In this document: piece after piece, positions 36,446 through 45,850 of the stretch
Layout: the number at the start of each line of letters is the position of its first letter
Position numbering within the stretch: the first letter of the stretch is position 1
Assembly: GCF_014170305.1 (NCBI RefSeq)
Contig: NZ_LZZT01000018.1
Span: 248,001-312,000, forward strand
Direction of reading: 5' to 3'
DNA length: 64,000 nt
From: Achromobacter sp. UMC71
GTDB taxonomy: Bacteria > Pseudomonadota > Gammaproteobacteria > Burkholderiales > Burkholderiaceae_B
The notes under the pieces: model-generated
What the model was told of the DNA's origin: nothing
Databases searched by the model: none
What the model saw: only the letters and a program-made list of their open reading frames with translations
Program-made: the position numbers and the translations under genes

Positions 36446-39151
36446 CTATGCTGCGAATTCTAATGCCTTGGATACGATTTCCTGGACGTTGCGCGACAGG
36501 CCTGCGTGCGCGCGCACCTGCTGCAGGGCCGCTTGCATGGGGCTGCGCAGGGCGGGCACGAAGCGCGACCAGTTGTCCAGCGCGCGCGCCAGGCGGGCGG
36601 CGATTTCCGGATTCAGCGCGTCCAGTGCCAGCACCTGTTCCGCCCAGAAAGCGTAGCCGGTGCCGTCGGGGTGGTGCATGCCGCGGGCGTTGTTCAGGCA
36701 GAACTGGAACACCAGCGCCCGGGCGCGGTTCGGGTTGCGCAGCGTGAACGCGGGATGCGTCATCAGCTCGCGCGCGGTCTGCACCGTGGTGTAGCGGGCC
36801 GCGGCCTGCAGGGCGAACCACTTGTCGACCACCAGCGCGTTGTCCTGCCACTTGTCGTAGAACGCCGCCAGCGCCTGCTGCGGGAATTCGCCCTGGCCGT
36901 AGTTGATCAGGGCCGACAGCGCCGCCATGCTGTCGGTCATGTTGCCGGCGCGTTCGTATTGCTGTTCGGCCAGGCGCTGCGCGTCGTGTTCGCCGGCGGC
37001 CATCAGGTGACTCAGCGCGAGGTTCTTCAGGGCACGCTTGCCCGCGGGCACCGGCGCGGGGCTGTATTCGCCCGGCGTCTGGTTGTCGTCGAAGGCCTGG
37101 CGGAATTCCGCGGCCAATTGCCGGCCCAGCTCGGCGCGCAGGAAGTCACGGGCCACGGCCAGCGCCGGCGGGTCCACGGCCAGCATGCGCTCGGCCAGGG
37201 TCTTTTCGGAAGGCAGCGCCAGCGCGCGGGCGCGGTAGGCGGCGTCCAGCGCCGGGTCGGTCAGCAGCGCGCGCCAGGCCTCGATGAAGGCCGGGTCGGC
37301 CTGCAGGGTGCGGCCCGCCTGGCGGGCGTCGGCCAGGCTCAGGATCTGGCGCGTGGCCAGTTCCTGGCCGGCTTCCCAGCGCGCGAACGGGTTGCTGTCG
37401 TGCGCGGACAGCAGCGCCAGTTCTTCGTCGGTCCAGTCGTAGTCGACGATCACAGGGGCCGAGAAATCACGCAGCAGCGAGGGCACGGGCACTGCGTCGA
37501 TACCGTCGAAATGCCATTGCTGGGTCTGGGTGGTCAGTTCCAGCAGCGCGGTGTCCTTGACGGCGCCTTCGTGGCGCAAGGGCAGGGCACGGCCGTCGCG
37601 ATCCAGTAGGCCGATGGCGAACGGAATGTGGTAAGGCGCCTTGACGAAGCCGGCAGGGGCCTTCTTTTCGACGCCGACGGGCTGGCATTCCTGGGACAGC
37701 GTGACCGTGACGCGGCGCGCGGCGGCGTCATGATCGAGCTTGACCGTCACGCGCGGCGTGCCGGCCTGGCGGTACCAGTTGCGGAATACCGCGAGGTCGC
37801 GGCCCGGATGCTGGCGCACATAGACCGATTCCATGGCCGCGACGAAATCGTCGCAGGTCACGGCCTGGCCGTCGTGGCGGCGGAAGTATTCGTCCATGCC
37901 CGCTCGAAAGCCGGCTTCGCCCAGCAGCGTGTGCTGCATGCGGATGACCTCGGCGCCTTTTTCGTACACGGTGGCCGTATAGAAATTGCCGATTTCCTGA
38001 TAGCTGTCGGGACGGATCGGGTGCGCCATCGGGCCCGCGTCCTCGGGAAACTGTGCTGCGCGCAGCGTGACGACGTCGTCGATCCGCTTGACCGCGCGGG
38101 CACTGGCGGCCTCGGTATCGTCCATGTCCTGCGCCATCATATCGGCGCTGAATTCCTGGTCGCGGAAAACGGTCAGGCCTTCTTTCAAGCTGAGCTGGAA
38201 CCAGTCGCGGCAGGTGACGCGGTTGCCGGTCCAGTTATGGAAGTATTCGTGGCCGATGACCGATTCGATCCCTTCGTAATTGGCGTCCGTGGCGGTGTCG
38301 GCGTCGGCCAGTACGTAGGCGGCATTGAAAATGTTCAAGCCCTTGTTTTCCATGGCGCCCATGTTGAAGTCATGGACGGCCACCACCATGAAGCGATCCA
38401 GGTCGAGCTCCAGGCCGAAACGGGTTTCGTCCCAGCGCAGCGCGCGCACCAGCGAATCGAGCGCCCATTCGGTCTTGGTTTCGGAGCCCGGGTCGCTATA
38501 GACCTGCAGCAGCACATCGCGGCCGCTGGCGGTCTTGACGGTGGTTTCGCGGTGGGTCAGGTTGCCGGCCACCAGCGCAAACAGATAGCAGGGCTTGGGG
38601 AACGGGTCTTCCCATTCGACTTCGTTGCGGCCGTCGGGCAATTGGCGCGAGGCGACCAGATTGCCGTTGGACAGCAGCACGGGGTAGGCGGGCTGGGCGC
38701 GCAGGGTCACGCGGTAGCGCGACATGACGTCCGGGCGGTCGGCGAACCAGGTAATGCGGCGAAAGCCTTCGGCTTCGCATTGGGTAAAGAAATTGCCGCC
38801 TGAAACATACAGCCCCATCAACGTGGAATTGGCGGCGGGCTTGCAGCGGCTGACGATTTCCACCGAGGCGTCGGCGGGCAGGCCATACAGCGCCAGGCTG
38901 TGTTCGGACAGGTGGTAGCGGTCGGCGGCAAGCGCCTGGCCGTCCACGCCTACCGAGACGAGTTCCAGGTCTTCGCCGTCAAGCACCAGGGCGGCGTCGG
39001 CGCTGGCGTCGGCCTTGCGCCGCACCTGCATGACGCAGCGCACTTCGGTGGCGTCGGGCGCCAGGTCGAAAGCCAGGGAGACCTGCGGAATATCGTAGGG
39101 GTAGGGCTGGTAATCCTTGCGGTATACGGTAACGGGCGTGTCTGTGCGCAT
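36446..39151 (-). CDS. pepN: Aminopeptidase N (M1 metallopeptidase)
   Basis: Removes N-terminal residues from peptides in the cytoplasm. The 901-residue protein has the substrate-binding [13 protein letters not shown] and the zinc site [12 protein letters not shown] with its second Glu in [15 protein letters not shown]. The length and the [20 protein letters not shown] segment fit the PepN branch of M1 (870 aa in E. coli). The N-terminal [20 protein letters not shown] is also typical. It lies before fbp in a two-gene unit. Confidence 0.97.
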   Translation of the reverse strand: MRTDTPVTVYRKDYQPYPYDIPQVSLAFDLAPDATEVRCVMQVRRKADASADAALVLDGEDLELVSVGVDGQALAADRYHLSEHSLALYGLPADASVEIVSRCKPAANSTLMGLYVSGGNFFTQCEAEGFRRITWFADRPDVMSRYRVTLRAQPAYPVLLSNGNLVASRQLPDGRNEVEWEDPFPKPCYLFALVAGNLTHRETTVKTASGRDVLLQVYSDPGSETKTEWALDSLVRALRWDETRFGLELDLDRFMVVAVHDFNMGAMENKGLNIFNAAYVLADADTATDANYEGIESVIGHEYFHNWTGNRVTCRDWFQLSLKEGLTVFRDQEFSADMMAQDMDDTEAASARAVKRIDDVVTLRAAQFPEDAGPMAHPIRPDSYQEIGNFYTATVYEKGAEVIRMQHTLLGEAGFRAGMDEYFRRHDGQAVTCDDFVAAMESVYVRQHPGRDLAVFRNWYRQAGTPRVTVKLDHDAAARRVTVTLSQECQPVGVEKKAPAGFVKAPYHIPFAIGLLDRDGRALPLRHEGAVKDTALLELTTQTQQWHFDGIDAVPVPSLLRDFSAPVIVDYDWTDEELALLSAHDSNPFARWEAGQELATRQILSLADARQAGRTLQADPAFIEAWRALLTDPALDAAYRARALALPSEKTLAERMLAVDPPALAVARDFLRAELGRQLAAEFRQAFDDNQTPGEYSPAPVPAGKRALKNLALSHLMAAGEHDAQRLAEQQYERAGNMTDSMAALSALINYGQGEFPQQALAAFYDKWQDNALVVDKWFALQAAARYTTVQTARELMTHPAFTLRNPNRARALVFQFCLNNARGMHHPDGTGYAFWAEQVLALDALNPEIAARLARALDNWSRFVPALRSPMQAALQQVRAHAGLSRNVQEIVSKALEFAA

Positions 39152-39318
39152 GGGATTGCAGTCCTGTTTGAACGAGAGTCCTATTGTAGTGGCTGGGCCG
39201 GCGGCAGGGGCCGCCGTGGCGCCGTAGTCCGATCTTGGCGGCAGGCCGCAAACTTTTGGCCATCCCTGCGGTCAAACGTCAGTATGATGGCGCCGTCGCG
39301 CGCAATGAGGAGTCGCAA

Positions 39319-39957
39319 ATGTCCCGTTCTTCCCCTTTCAATGCCGGCCGCTGGGCCGCGCTTGTGGCTGTCATGGGGGCGTTGCTGCTGAGCGGATGCG
39401 CCACGCCGACGGTGTCGGCGCGAGTCACCTCGTTCCAACAATGGCCGGCTGGCGTCGAAGGCCAGACCTACCAATTCGTGCCGGCCGACCCGTCGCAAGC
39501 CAATAACCTCGAATACCAGTCTTACCAGGATATGGTTCGCGCCGGTATCGGCGCCACCGGATTGGTCGAGGCCCAGGCCGGCGCCAAGGCCCGGTTCGAC
39601 GTGTCGTTCCGGTATGGAACCACTCAGACCCAGATCATGGTCCGGCGTCCGTATGACCCGTATTTCAATGGCGGCTATGGCTACGGCGGCTTCTATGGTC
39701 CGCGTCCTTGGGGGGGCTACTACGGGTATTGGGGGCCGGAGTGGGTCGATGTTCCCATGGTGGTCCAGCGCAATACGCTCACCCTGCAGATCCACGACGG
39801 CCAGCGGGGCGGCGCCGAGGTATACCGTTCCAGCGCCTTCATACTCAGCGAACGGGATGATTTCGTGCGGACGATGCCTTATCTGGTGCGCGCAATATTT
39901 GACAATTTTCCGGGAAATAATGGCGCTGAACGTGAAATTCAATTCCCTGTACGCTGA
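39319..39957 (+). CDS. DUF4136 family lipoprotein
   Basis: A 212-residue envelope lipoprotein with lipobox LLSGC (about residue 25) after a hydrophobic signal. The DUF4136 pattern is seen in ARVTSFQQWPAGVEGQTYQF at the start of the mature part. The middle is strikingly rich in Gly, Tyr and Pro (NGGYGYGGFYGPRPWGGYYG), a flexible, aromatic stretch. The function is unknown. GAGGAGTC precedes the chosen ATG at 39319. Confidence 0.85.
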   Translation: MSRSSPFNAGRWAALVAVMGALLLSGCATPTVSARVTSFQQWPAGVEGQTYQFVPADPSQANNLEYQSYQDMVRAGIGATGLVEAQAGAKARFDVSFRYGTTQTQIMVRRPYDPYFNGGYGYGGFYGPRPWGGYYGYWGPEWVDVPMVVQRNTLTLQIHDGQRGGAEVYRSSAFILSERDDFVRTMPYLVRAIFDNFPGNNGAEREIQFPVR

Positions 39958-39991
39958 AAATCAAGGGTTGTGAGGCCCGGTTTAAAATAAA

Positions 39992-40025
39992 AAAGGCGCA
40001 CCATTGTGGTGCGCCTTTATTTTTC
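39992..40025. terminator. Bidirectional terminator between the DUF4136 and H-NS genes
   Basis: AAAGGCGCACCA (39992-40003) pairs with TGGTGCGCCTTT (40007-40018) around TTG. T-rich sequence follows and A-rich sequence precedes it, so it serves the two convergent genes. Confidence 0.94.
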
Positions 40026-40042
40026 TTACTGAATAATAGGTT

Positions 40043-40429
40043 TTATTCTTTGATAAGAAAACTATCGCGCGTGGCGCCACCGGCTTCTTCGGCGGCGAGC
40101 CAGCGGGGGGCCTTGCCGCGACCGCTCCAGGTTTCCCCGGTTTGGGGGTGGCGGTACTTGGGCGCAACGGCGCGTTTGGCGGCGTTGGCCGGGCGGGCTG
40201 CGGCGCCGGTCTTGCGGCGGCCAGCGGGCGTGGCGGCACGGGCAGGCTTGCCGGAGCCGAAGGCGGCGGCAATCTCTTCCGGGGTGATGTCGTACTCGCG
40301 CATGGACGTGATGATCGATGCGATCACGGGCTTGCGGCGCTTGGTTTGGAGGACTTCAGCCTTCTTTTGGAGCTTGTTGATTTCCTTTTCGATCTTTGCT
40401 TGCAGAGCTGCGTAGGTTTCTCGGGCCAT
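40043..40429 (-). CDS. H-NS family nucleoid protein
   Basis: A 128-residue nucleoid-associated protein that binds and silences AT-rich DNA. It has a coiled-coil N-terminal oligomerisation part (YAALQAKIEKEINKLQKKAE), a basic Ala/Arg linker, and the C-terminal DNA-binding motif YRHPQTGETWSGRGKAPRWL, with the xGRGK hook that enters the minor groove. This arrangement is the betaproteobacterial H-NS/HvrA type (such as BpH3 of Bordetella). The upstream region is AT-rich, in keeping with autoregulation. The start is the first ATG of the frame. Confidence 0.93.
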   Translation of the reverse strand: MARETYAALQAKIEKEINKLQKKAEVLQTKRRKPVIASIITSMREYDITPEEIAAAFGSGKPARAATPAGRRKTGAAARPANAAKRAVAPKYRHPQTGETWSGRGKAPRWLAAEEAGGATRDSFLIKE

Positions 40430-41197
40430 GGTTTATTCCTGATTATGGAACTGCTTTAATCGCCGGCGAAGTTATGTTTATTTGTTGTGCTTCGCATAAT
40501 ACAGAAGTTGCAGCTGGATTGCCGCAGTTTCGGACTAATTACTTTGTATCAAAACCGCCGGAGAGTCTTTAGACTTGCGGGTTCCCGCCAGGAACAAGTA
40601 TTGGGAATGATATTCTCAAATTTGGGACTAATTGAAACAAAACCGGCTTTGCATCACAGGGCGGACGAATCCGGCAAGTTAAGTTCGGAAAAGACCTGTT
40701 TTGTTTCGCGAAGCGAGCGGATGCGGGAAGAATTCGAAAAATCTGGGGGCCGGGCGCCTGTCGGTCACGGGTTTCTCAAACCCTGAGAACACCTTATGGG
40801 GTGGTCTGCAAGTGGTCGGATGACTTGGTCTACTCGGGAGTATTGATGCGTTTTTCCGGGTATGCGTATTGTCATTGCCTGCCTTCAGCAGCGATATAGA
40901 AGCGCTCTGCCGGGCGGTTTTCTCACAGGTTTTCATTTTGGCATCTGGTTGTATGACAAGTTTTGACTGTCTAGCCTGGCGCGGTTTTGGCGGCATTCTG
41001 GGCGGTTCGGCGGGGAGGCTTTCGCTCGCGAATCCGGATTTTGCGAGTTCGCGGCAAGTAGTTTTGGATCGAAGCGGATTAGTTAACTTGACAGGTAATA
41101 TTCGGTGCCAGGGACATCCTCCCCGTGTCGGCGGTACGATATAGCCTTGAGCGTCATTGCAGGTGCGTTCCCGCGCCGCGCCCCCAAACAGAGTCCT
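40430..41197. other. Gene-poor, lower-GC region between H-NS and tldD
   Basis: This 768-bp gap is visibly poorer in GC than the rest of the window. It holds the H-NS promoter on the minus strand (TATTAT at 40496-40501 as likely -10), two direct copies of GGACTAATT (40532-40540 and 40625-40633), and near 41144 a TATAGCC that may serve tldD. A 91-codon frame at 40869-41144 has no recognisable motif, no good ribosome site and odd composition, so I do not call it. AT-rich DNA beside an H-NS gene suits self-repression. Confidence 0.5.
40496..40501 (-). promoter_or_regulatory. Possible -10 box of the H-NS gene
   Basis: On the minus strand this reads TATTAT, 67 bp upstream of the H-NS start, in AT-rich sequence. 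The -35 candidate 17 bp further up is weak (CGGCAA), so the promoter is only tentative. Confidence 0.35.
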
Positions 41198-42658
41198 ATG
41201 AAAATCATCGATCCCGCTATTGCATCCCTGGCCACTGCCAAATCGCTGTTGCTCGACCCCTGGGGGCTGACCGAGGCCGACATGGCACGTGCGCTGGGCG
41301 AAATCTTCACCCACAAGGTCGACTATGCCGACCTGTATTTCCAGTACACCCGCAGCGAAGGCTGGAGCCTGGAAGAGGGCATCGTCAAGACCGGCAGTTT
41401 TTCGATCAGCCAGGGCGTGGGCGTGCGGGCCGTGAGCGGCGAGAAAACCGCCTTTGCATATTCCGATTCGCTGTCGGCCGAGGCCCTGCTGTCGTCGGCC
41501 CACGCCGTGCGCGGCATTGCCCGCCGCGGCGCCGGCAAGGTCAAGGTGGCGGCCCAGGTCGAAGCCGAAATGGGCCGCAGTCTGTACGCCGATATCGATC
41601 CCGTGGCGACGCTGAGCGCGCCCGAGAAAGTCGCGCTGCTCGAGCGTATCGAACGCATGGCGCGGGCTCGTGATCCGCACGTCATCCAGGTCATGGCGGG
41701 CCTGGGCGCCGAATACGACGTGGTCCTGGTGGCCGGCAGCGACGGCCGCCTGGCCGCCGACGTTCGTCCGCTGGTGCGCCTGTCCTTGACCGTGATCGCC
41801 GAACGAAACGGGCGCCGCGAAATGGGCCATGCCGGCGGCGGCGGCCGTCTGGGGTTGGCGTATTTCACCGACGAGATGCTGCAAAGCTATGTCGAACGCG
41901 CGGTGCACGAAGCCATGGTCAACCTCGAGGCCCGGCCCGCTCCCGCCGGCGAAATGACCGTCGTGCTGGGGTCTGGCTGGCCCGGCATCCTGCTGCACGA
42001 GGCGGTGGGCCACGGCCTGGAAGGCGACTTCAACCGCAAGGGCTCCAGCGTGTTTTCGGGCCGCATCGGCGAGCGCGTGGCGTCCAAGGGCGTGACGGTG
42101 GTCGACGACGGCACGATTCCGGACCGCCGCGGTTCGCTCAATATCGACGACGAGGGCAATGCCACGCAACGTAACGTCCTGATCGAAGACGGCATCCTGC
42201 GCGGCTACATGCAAGACACCCTGAACGCGCGCCTCATGAAGACGGCCGCCACCGGCAACGGCCGCCGCGAATCCTTCGCGCACCTGCCGATGCCGCGCAT
42301 GACCAATACCTACATGTTGGCCGGCGACAAAGTGCCCGAGGAAATCATCTCGTCGGTCAAACGCGGCCTGTATGCGGCGAACTTCGGCGGCGGCCAGGTC
42401 GACATCACCAACGGCAAGTTCGTGTTCTCGGCCTCCGAGGCCTACATGATCGAAGACGGCAAGATCACCTACCCGGTCAAGGGCGCGACCCTGATCGGCA
42501 ACGGTCCCGACGCCATGACCCGCGTGACGATGATCGGCAACGACCTGAAGCTGGACCCGGGCGTGGGCACCTGCGGCAAGGACGGCCAGAGCGTGCCGGT
42601 CGGCGTGGGCATGCCCACGGTGCGCATGGAAGGCCTGACGGTCGGCGGTACGGCATAG
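41198..42658 (+). CDS. tldD: Metalloprotease TldD
   Basis: A 486-residue zinc protease that acts with TldE (PmbA) to cleave unfolded or modified peptides, such as microcin precursors and the CcdA antitoxin in E. coli. The zinc motif is [11 protein letters not shown] (HExxxH), and [20 protein letters not shown] near the end holds the third ligand Cys. The tldE/pmbA partner is not in this window. The ATG at 41198 fits the usual TldD start; a frame extension upstream lacks family features. Confidence 0.95.
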   Translation: MKIIDPAIASLATAKSLLLDPWGLTEADMARALGEIFTHKVDYADLYFQYTRSEGWSLEEGIVKTGSFSISQGVGVRAVSGEKTAFAYSDSLSAEALLSSAHAVRGIARRGAGKVKVAAQVEAEMGRSLYADIDPVATLSAPEKVALLERIERMARARDPHVIQVMAGLGAEYDVVLVAGSDGRLAADVRPLVRLSLTVIAERNGRREMGHAGGGGRLGLAYFTDEMLQSYVERAVHEAMVNLEARPAPAGEMTVVLGSGWPGILLHEAVGHGLEGDFNRKGSSVFSGRIGERVASKGVTVVDDGTIPDRRGSLNIDDEGNATQRNVLIEDGILRGYMQDTLNARLMKTAATGNGRRESFAHLPMPRMTNTYMLAGDKVPEEIISSVKRGLYAANFGGGQVDITNGKFVFSASEAYMIEDGKITYPVKGATLIGNGPDAMTRVTMIGNDLKLDPGVGTCGKDGQSVPVGVGMPTVRMEGLTVGGTA

Positions 42659-42667
42659 AGATCAAAA

Positions 42668-42706
42668 AGGCTGTCCGGCCCTCGAACGGCCGGGCGGCTA
42701 TTTTTG
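42668..42706 (+). terminator. Terminator after tldD
   Basis: AGGCTGTCCGGCC pairs, with G-U wobbles, with GGCCGGGCGGCT (core CCGGCC 42675-42680 with GGCCGG 42688-42693), followed by ATTTTTG. It isolates the aroG leader from tldD readthrough. Confidence 0.75.
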
Positions 42707-42728
42707 CGACGGATCGGGTGATTCTTGC

Positions 42729-42757
42729 GCGACAGGCTGAAAAAATTGTGCTAGAGT
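42729..42757 (+). promoter_or_regulatory. Candidate promoter of the aroG leader
   Basis: GCGACA (42729-42734) and TAGAGT (42752-42757) lie 17 bp apart and each match four of six consensus bases. Transcription would start near 42764, at or just before the leader peptide ATG (42766), so that peptide may be read from an almost leaderless mRNA. No Shine-Dalgarno sequence is visible before it, which agrees. Confidence 0.4.
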
Positions 42758-42765
42758 CTTTTTCT

Positions 42766-42849
42766 ATGAAATTCGCGTCCCCCGCCTTTTACTTTTATTT
42801 TTATGGTTTTCTGAAGCCGCTGGCGGAGGAAGGGACGCGCTCAATCTGA
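42766..42849 (+). CDS. Phe/Tyr-rich leader peptide of aroG
   Basis: A 27-codon frame, ATG to TGA, whose codons 8-15 read FYFYFYGF and which has another Phe at codon 3: five Phe and three Tyr in all, seven of these in eight codons. Such density is the hallmark of leader peptides that sense charged tRNA by ribosome stalling, as in pheL and tyrosine/phenylalanine systems. It lies 119 bp before aroG, the first enzyme of aromatic amino-acid synthesis, and immediately ahead of overlapping RNA pairings ending in a terminator. It has no visible ribosome site. Confidence 0.85.
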   Translation: MKFASPAFYFYFYGFLKPLAEEGTRSI

Positions 42850-42901
42850 AGTTTGGAAAGAATCCCCCCAAAAAGCCGCCAGCGAACTGGCGGCTTTTTT
42901 T
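42775..42901 (+). promoter_or_regulatory. Transcription attenuator of aroG
   Basis: Four pairing segments are visible. Segment 1 (GCGTCCC 42775-42781 and CCGCC 42782-42786) can pair with segment 2 (GGGACGC 42832-42838 and GGCGG 42822-42826). Segment 2 (CGCTGGCGG 42818-42826) can instead pair exactly with segment 3 (CCGCCAGCG 42876-42884). Segment 3 is also the left arm of the terminator: AAAAGCCGCCAG (42871-42882) with CTGGCGGCTTTT (42887-42898), loop CGAA, then T to 42901. The Phe/Tyr codons (42787-42810) lie between segments 1 and 2. A ribosome stalled there would cover segment 1 and free segment 2 to block the terminator. The mechanism is inferred from this layout. Confidence 0.85.
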
Positions 42902-42967
42902 GTGCCGTCAGCTTGAGGAACAACCCCGGAGCAGGAGCTCCGTGGCGGGAAACCCAGGAGCAGTACC

Positions 42968-44041
42968 GTGTCACACAATACCGACGACCTTCGCATCCGA
43001 GAAATCAAAGAGCTGAACCCGCCCGCGCACGTGATGCGCGAGTTCGCATGCACGCAAGAGGCATCCGATACCGTGTTCTCCGCCCGGCAGTCGATGCACC
43101 GCATCCTGCACGGCATGGACGATCGTATGATCGTCGTGATCGGCCCCTGCTCGATTCACGACACCCGCGCCGCGATCGAGTATGCGAAGCGCCTGAAGCC
43201 GGTACGCGACCGCCTGAGCGCCGACCTGGAAATCGTGATGCGCGTCTATTTCGAGAAGCCCCGCACCACGGTCGGTTGGAAGGGGCTGATCAACGATCCG
43301 GACCTGAACGGCAGCTTCGATATCAACAAGGGCGTGCGCGTGGCGCGCGAACTGCTGCTGGACATCAATAGTCTGGGCCTGCCGGCGGGGTGCGAGTTCC
43401 TGGACATGATTACGCCGCAATACATTGCGGACCTGGTCTCCTGGGGGGCGATCGGGGCGCGCACGACCGAGAGTCAGGTGCACCGCGAGCTGGCGTCCGG
43501 GTTGTCGTGTCCGGTGGGTTTCAAGAACGGCACGGACGGCAATGTGAAGATCGCGGTGGACGCGATCAAGGCGGCGTCGCAGCCGCACCATTTCCTGTCG
43601 GTGACCAAGGGCGGGCATTCGGCCATCGTCTCCACCGCCGGCAACGAGGACTGTCACGTCATCCTGCGCGGCGGCAAGACGCCGAACTACGATGCGGTAA
43701 GCGTGGACGCGGCCTGCCAGGACATGTCCAAGGCCGGCCTGGCGCAACGCGTCATGGTCGACGCCAGCCATGCCAACAGCAGCAAGAAGCCCGAGAACCA
43801 GACGCTGGTCGTCGAAGACGTCGCGCGCCAGATGGAAGCGGGCGACGCGCGCCTGGTGGGCGTCATGGTCGAAAGCCACCTGCTGGGCGGCCGCCAGGAC
43901 CTGGTGCCGGGCACGCCGCTGGTCTATGGCCAGAGCATCACCGACGGCTGCATCGACTGGGACGCCTCCGTGGCCGTGCTCGAGCGCCTGGCGCATGCCG
44001 TGCGCGAACGCCGCCGCGTCTCGCTGACCTCCGGCAAGTAA
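42968..44041 (+). CDS. aroG: 3-Deoxy-7-phosphoheptulonate synthase (DAHP synthase, type I)
   Basis: Condenses phosphoenolpyruvate and erythrose-4-phosphate, the first step of the shikimate pathway. The 357-residue protein has the metal-binding Cys region VIGPCSIHD, the PEP-site MRVYFEKPRTTVGWKGLIND, GARTTESQVHRELASGL, and VMVDASHANSSKKPENQ. It belongs to the AroG/F/H class; which amino acid inhibits it cannot be read. It starts with GTG (42968), with CAGGAG seven bases upstream. Upstream attenuation by Phe/Tyr supply adds control to feedback inhibition. Confidence 0.96.
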   Translation: MSHNTDDLRIREIKELNPPAHVMREFACTQEASDTVFSARQSMHRILHGMDDRMIVVIGPCSIHDTRAAIEYAKRLKPVRDRLSADLEIVMRVYFEKPRTTVGWKGLINDPDLNGSFDINKGVRVARELLLDINSLGLPAGCEFLDMITPQYIADLVSWGAIGARTTESQVHRELASGLSCPVGFKNGTDGNVKIAVDAIKAASQPHHFLSVTKGGHSAIVSTAGNEDCHVILRGGKTPNYDAVSVDAACQDMSKAGLAQRVMVDASHANSSKKPENQTLVVEDVARQMEAGDARLVGVMVESHLLGGRQDLVPGTPLVYGQSITDGCIDWDASVAVLERLAHAVRERRRVSLTSGK

Positions 44042-44048
44042 CTCCCGG

Positions 44049-44084
44049 CCGCCGCAAAACGCCTCTCGGGGCGGTTTGCGGCGG
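44049..44084 (+). terminator. Long hairpin after aroG
   Basis: CCGCCGCAAAACGCC (44049-44063) pairs with GGCGGTTTGCGGCGG (44070-44084) with one mismatch. There is no T-run after it, so it may stabilise the mRNA end or act with other factors. TAGAAT at 44101-44106 may be the -10 box of the next gene. Confidence 0.5.
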
Positions 44085-44143
44085 GGCAGGGCGGGCGGCG
44101 TAGAATATCCGGATCGTCCCATCCATCCGAGAACCTGCTGATC

Positions 44144-45553
44144 ATGAATGCTCCCCTGCACGCTGAATCGCTGCGCCGCGCGGTGCCGGCCGCCTGTCTG
44201 GAGGCCCTGCGCGCCCGTTTCGGCGACCGCTTCTCTGAATCCGCCGCGGTGCGCGAGCACCACGGCCGCGATGAATCGCCGTACCCGGCCATGCTGCCGG
44301 ATGCCGTCGTCTTCGCCCAGACCACCGAGGAAGTGGCCGAGATCGCCAAGCTGTGCAACGAGCACCGCGTGCCGTTGATTCCCTATGGCGCCGGTTCTTC
44401 GCTGGAAGGCCATATCCTGGCGATCCAGGGCGGCATCAGCCTGGACCTGTCGCAGATGAACAAGGTGCTGGCCGTCAACGCGGAAGACCTGACCGCGACG
44501 GTGCAGGCCGGCGTGCTGCGCAAGCAACTCAACGAAGAGATCCGCAGCACCGGCCTGTTCTTCCCGATCGATCCGGGCGCCGACGCCAGCCTGGGCGGCA
44601 TGGCCGCCACGCGCGCCTCTGGCACCAATGCCGTGCGCTACGGCACCATGCGCGAGAACGTCATGTCGCTGACCGTGGTCACCGCCGACGGCCGCATCGT
44701 GCGCACCGCCGGCCGCGCCCGCAAATCGTCGGCGGGCTACGACCTCACCCGCATTTTCGTGGGCAGCGAAGGCACGCTGGGCATCATCACCGAAGTGACG
44801 GTGCGCCTGTATCCACAGCCCGAGGCCGTGTCGGCGGCCGTCTGCAACTTCCCCTCGCTCGATGCTGCCGTGCAGAGCGTGATCGAAATCATCCAGATGG
44901 GCGTGCCGGTGGCTCGCGTCGAATTCATGGACGCGGCCAGCGTGCGCGCGGTGAACCTGCACAGCAAGCTGACGCTGCGCGAGACGCCGCTGCTGGTGTT
45001 CGAATTCCATGGCAGCCCCGCCGGCGTGCAGGAGCAGGCCGAAACCGTGCAGGCCATCACCGCCGAACACGGCGGCATGGACTTCGAATGGGCAGAGCGC
45101 CCCGAAGACCGCAGCCGCCTGTGGACCGCGCGCCACAACGCGTATTTCGCCGGCCTGCAACTGCGCCCCGGTTGCCGCGCCAGCACCACCGACGTCTGCG
45201 TGCCGATTTCGCGCCTGGCCGATTGCGTGCGCGACACGGTCGAGGAACTGGACCGCGCCAGCTTCCCCTACACCATCGTGGGCCACGTCGGCGACGGCAA
45301 CTTCCATGTGCTGATGCTGCTGGATGCCGACAACGAAAGCGAGTGGCAGGAATCCGAAACCATCAACCACAACCTGGTGCGCCGTGCGATCGCCGCTGAC
45401 GGCACCTGCACCGGCGAACATGGCATTGGACTGCACAAAATGCAATTCATGGCCGAAGAGCATGGCGACAATGCGCTGGAATTGATGCGCAGTCTCAAGC
45501 ATGCGTTCGATCCGAACAACATCCTGAACCCGGGCAAGATCGTGTCCTGGTAA
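44144..45553 (+). CDS. FAD-linked oxidase, D-lactate dehydrogenase (cytochrome) type
   Basis: A 469-residue flavoprotein that oxidises a 2-hydroxy acid, probably D-lactate, and passes electrons to the respiratory chain. It has an N-terminal FAD-binding domain (VPLIPYGAGSSLEGH, PIDPGADASLGGMAATRASG) and a C-terminal oxidase domain with HVGDGNFHVLMLLD and CTGEHGIGLHKMQF. The domain order matches glycolate oxidase GlcD, but the motifs GSSLEGH and GTNAVRYGTM are those of mitochondrial-type D-lactate dehydrogenases. It is followed by its own terminator and so is separate from glcDEF. Confidence 0.88.
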   Translation: MNAPLHAESLRRAVPAACLEALRARFGDRFSESAAVREHHGRDESPYPAMLPDAVVFAQTTEEVAEIAKLCNEHRVPLIPYGAGSSLEGHILAIQGGISLDLSQMNKVLAVNAEDLTATVQAGVLRKQLNEEIRSTGLFFPIDPGADASLGGMAATRASGTNAVRYGTMRENVMSLTVVTADGRIVRTAGRARKSSAGYDLTRIFVGSEGTLGIITEVTVRLYPQPEAVSAAVCNFPSLDAAVQSVIEIIQMGVPVARVEFMDAASVRAVNLHSKLTLRETPLLVFEFHGSPAGVQEQAETVQAITAEHGGMDFEWAERPEDRSRLWTARHNAYFAGLQLRPGCRASTTDVCVPISRLADCVRDTVEELDRASFPYTIVGHVGDGNFHVLMLLDADNESEWQESETINHNLVRRAIAADGTCTGEHGIGLHKMQFMAEEHGDNALELMRSLKHAFDPNNILNPGKIVSW

Positions 45554-45580
45554 GCTGCCCGCAAGGGCTGCGCAAGACGA

Positions 45581-45609
45581 GGCCGGCAGGGCAACCTGCC
45601 GGCCTTTTC
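45581..45609 (+). terminator. Intrinsic terminator after the D-lactate dehydrogenase gene
   Basis: GGCCGGCAGG (45581-45590) pairs perfectly with CCTGCCGGCC (45595-45604) around GCAA, followed by TTTTCATT. The remaining bases to 45850 hold no gene; they presumably contain the glcDEF promoter, but I see no clear consensus. Confidence 0.88.
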
Positions 45610-45850
45610 ATTGCCATGCATGATTTGCGCGGCTGACTGCAGTGAAGGCGCGCTTTGCGCTTGGCCGTTCCCAGCCGATGAGAATGCCCCCACAGCGGGC
45701 AGGGGCGTGTGGAGGCTGACCGCGCGATGTTCTTTACGGCTGGTTACGTCTACGCCGCGCGTATCGCCTGTTGGCCGGCGGCCGGGTATACGCAGGATGC
45801 GGGTAAATCCCGGCCTGCGTCCAGCCTGCGGTCGCGCTATTGTTGCGCTC

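Noticed and set aside
40869-41144. A 91-codon frame in the H-NS to tldD gap
   Set aside because: It has no ribosome site, no motif, and composition unlike the neighbours; the region as a whole looks non-coding.
42971-45502. An 840-codon antisense frame opposite aroG and the D-lactate dehydrogenase gene
   Set aside because: It crosses two well-supported genes and the terminator-like hairpin between them, and has no family features.
45613-45850. An 80-codon upstream extension of glcD
   Set aside because: The residues are unlike any GlcD, and the conserved protein begins at 45851.
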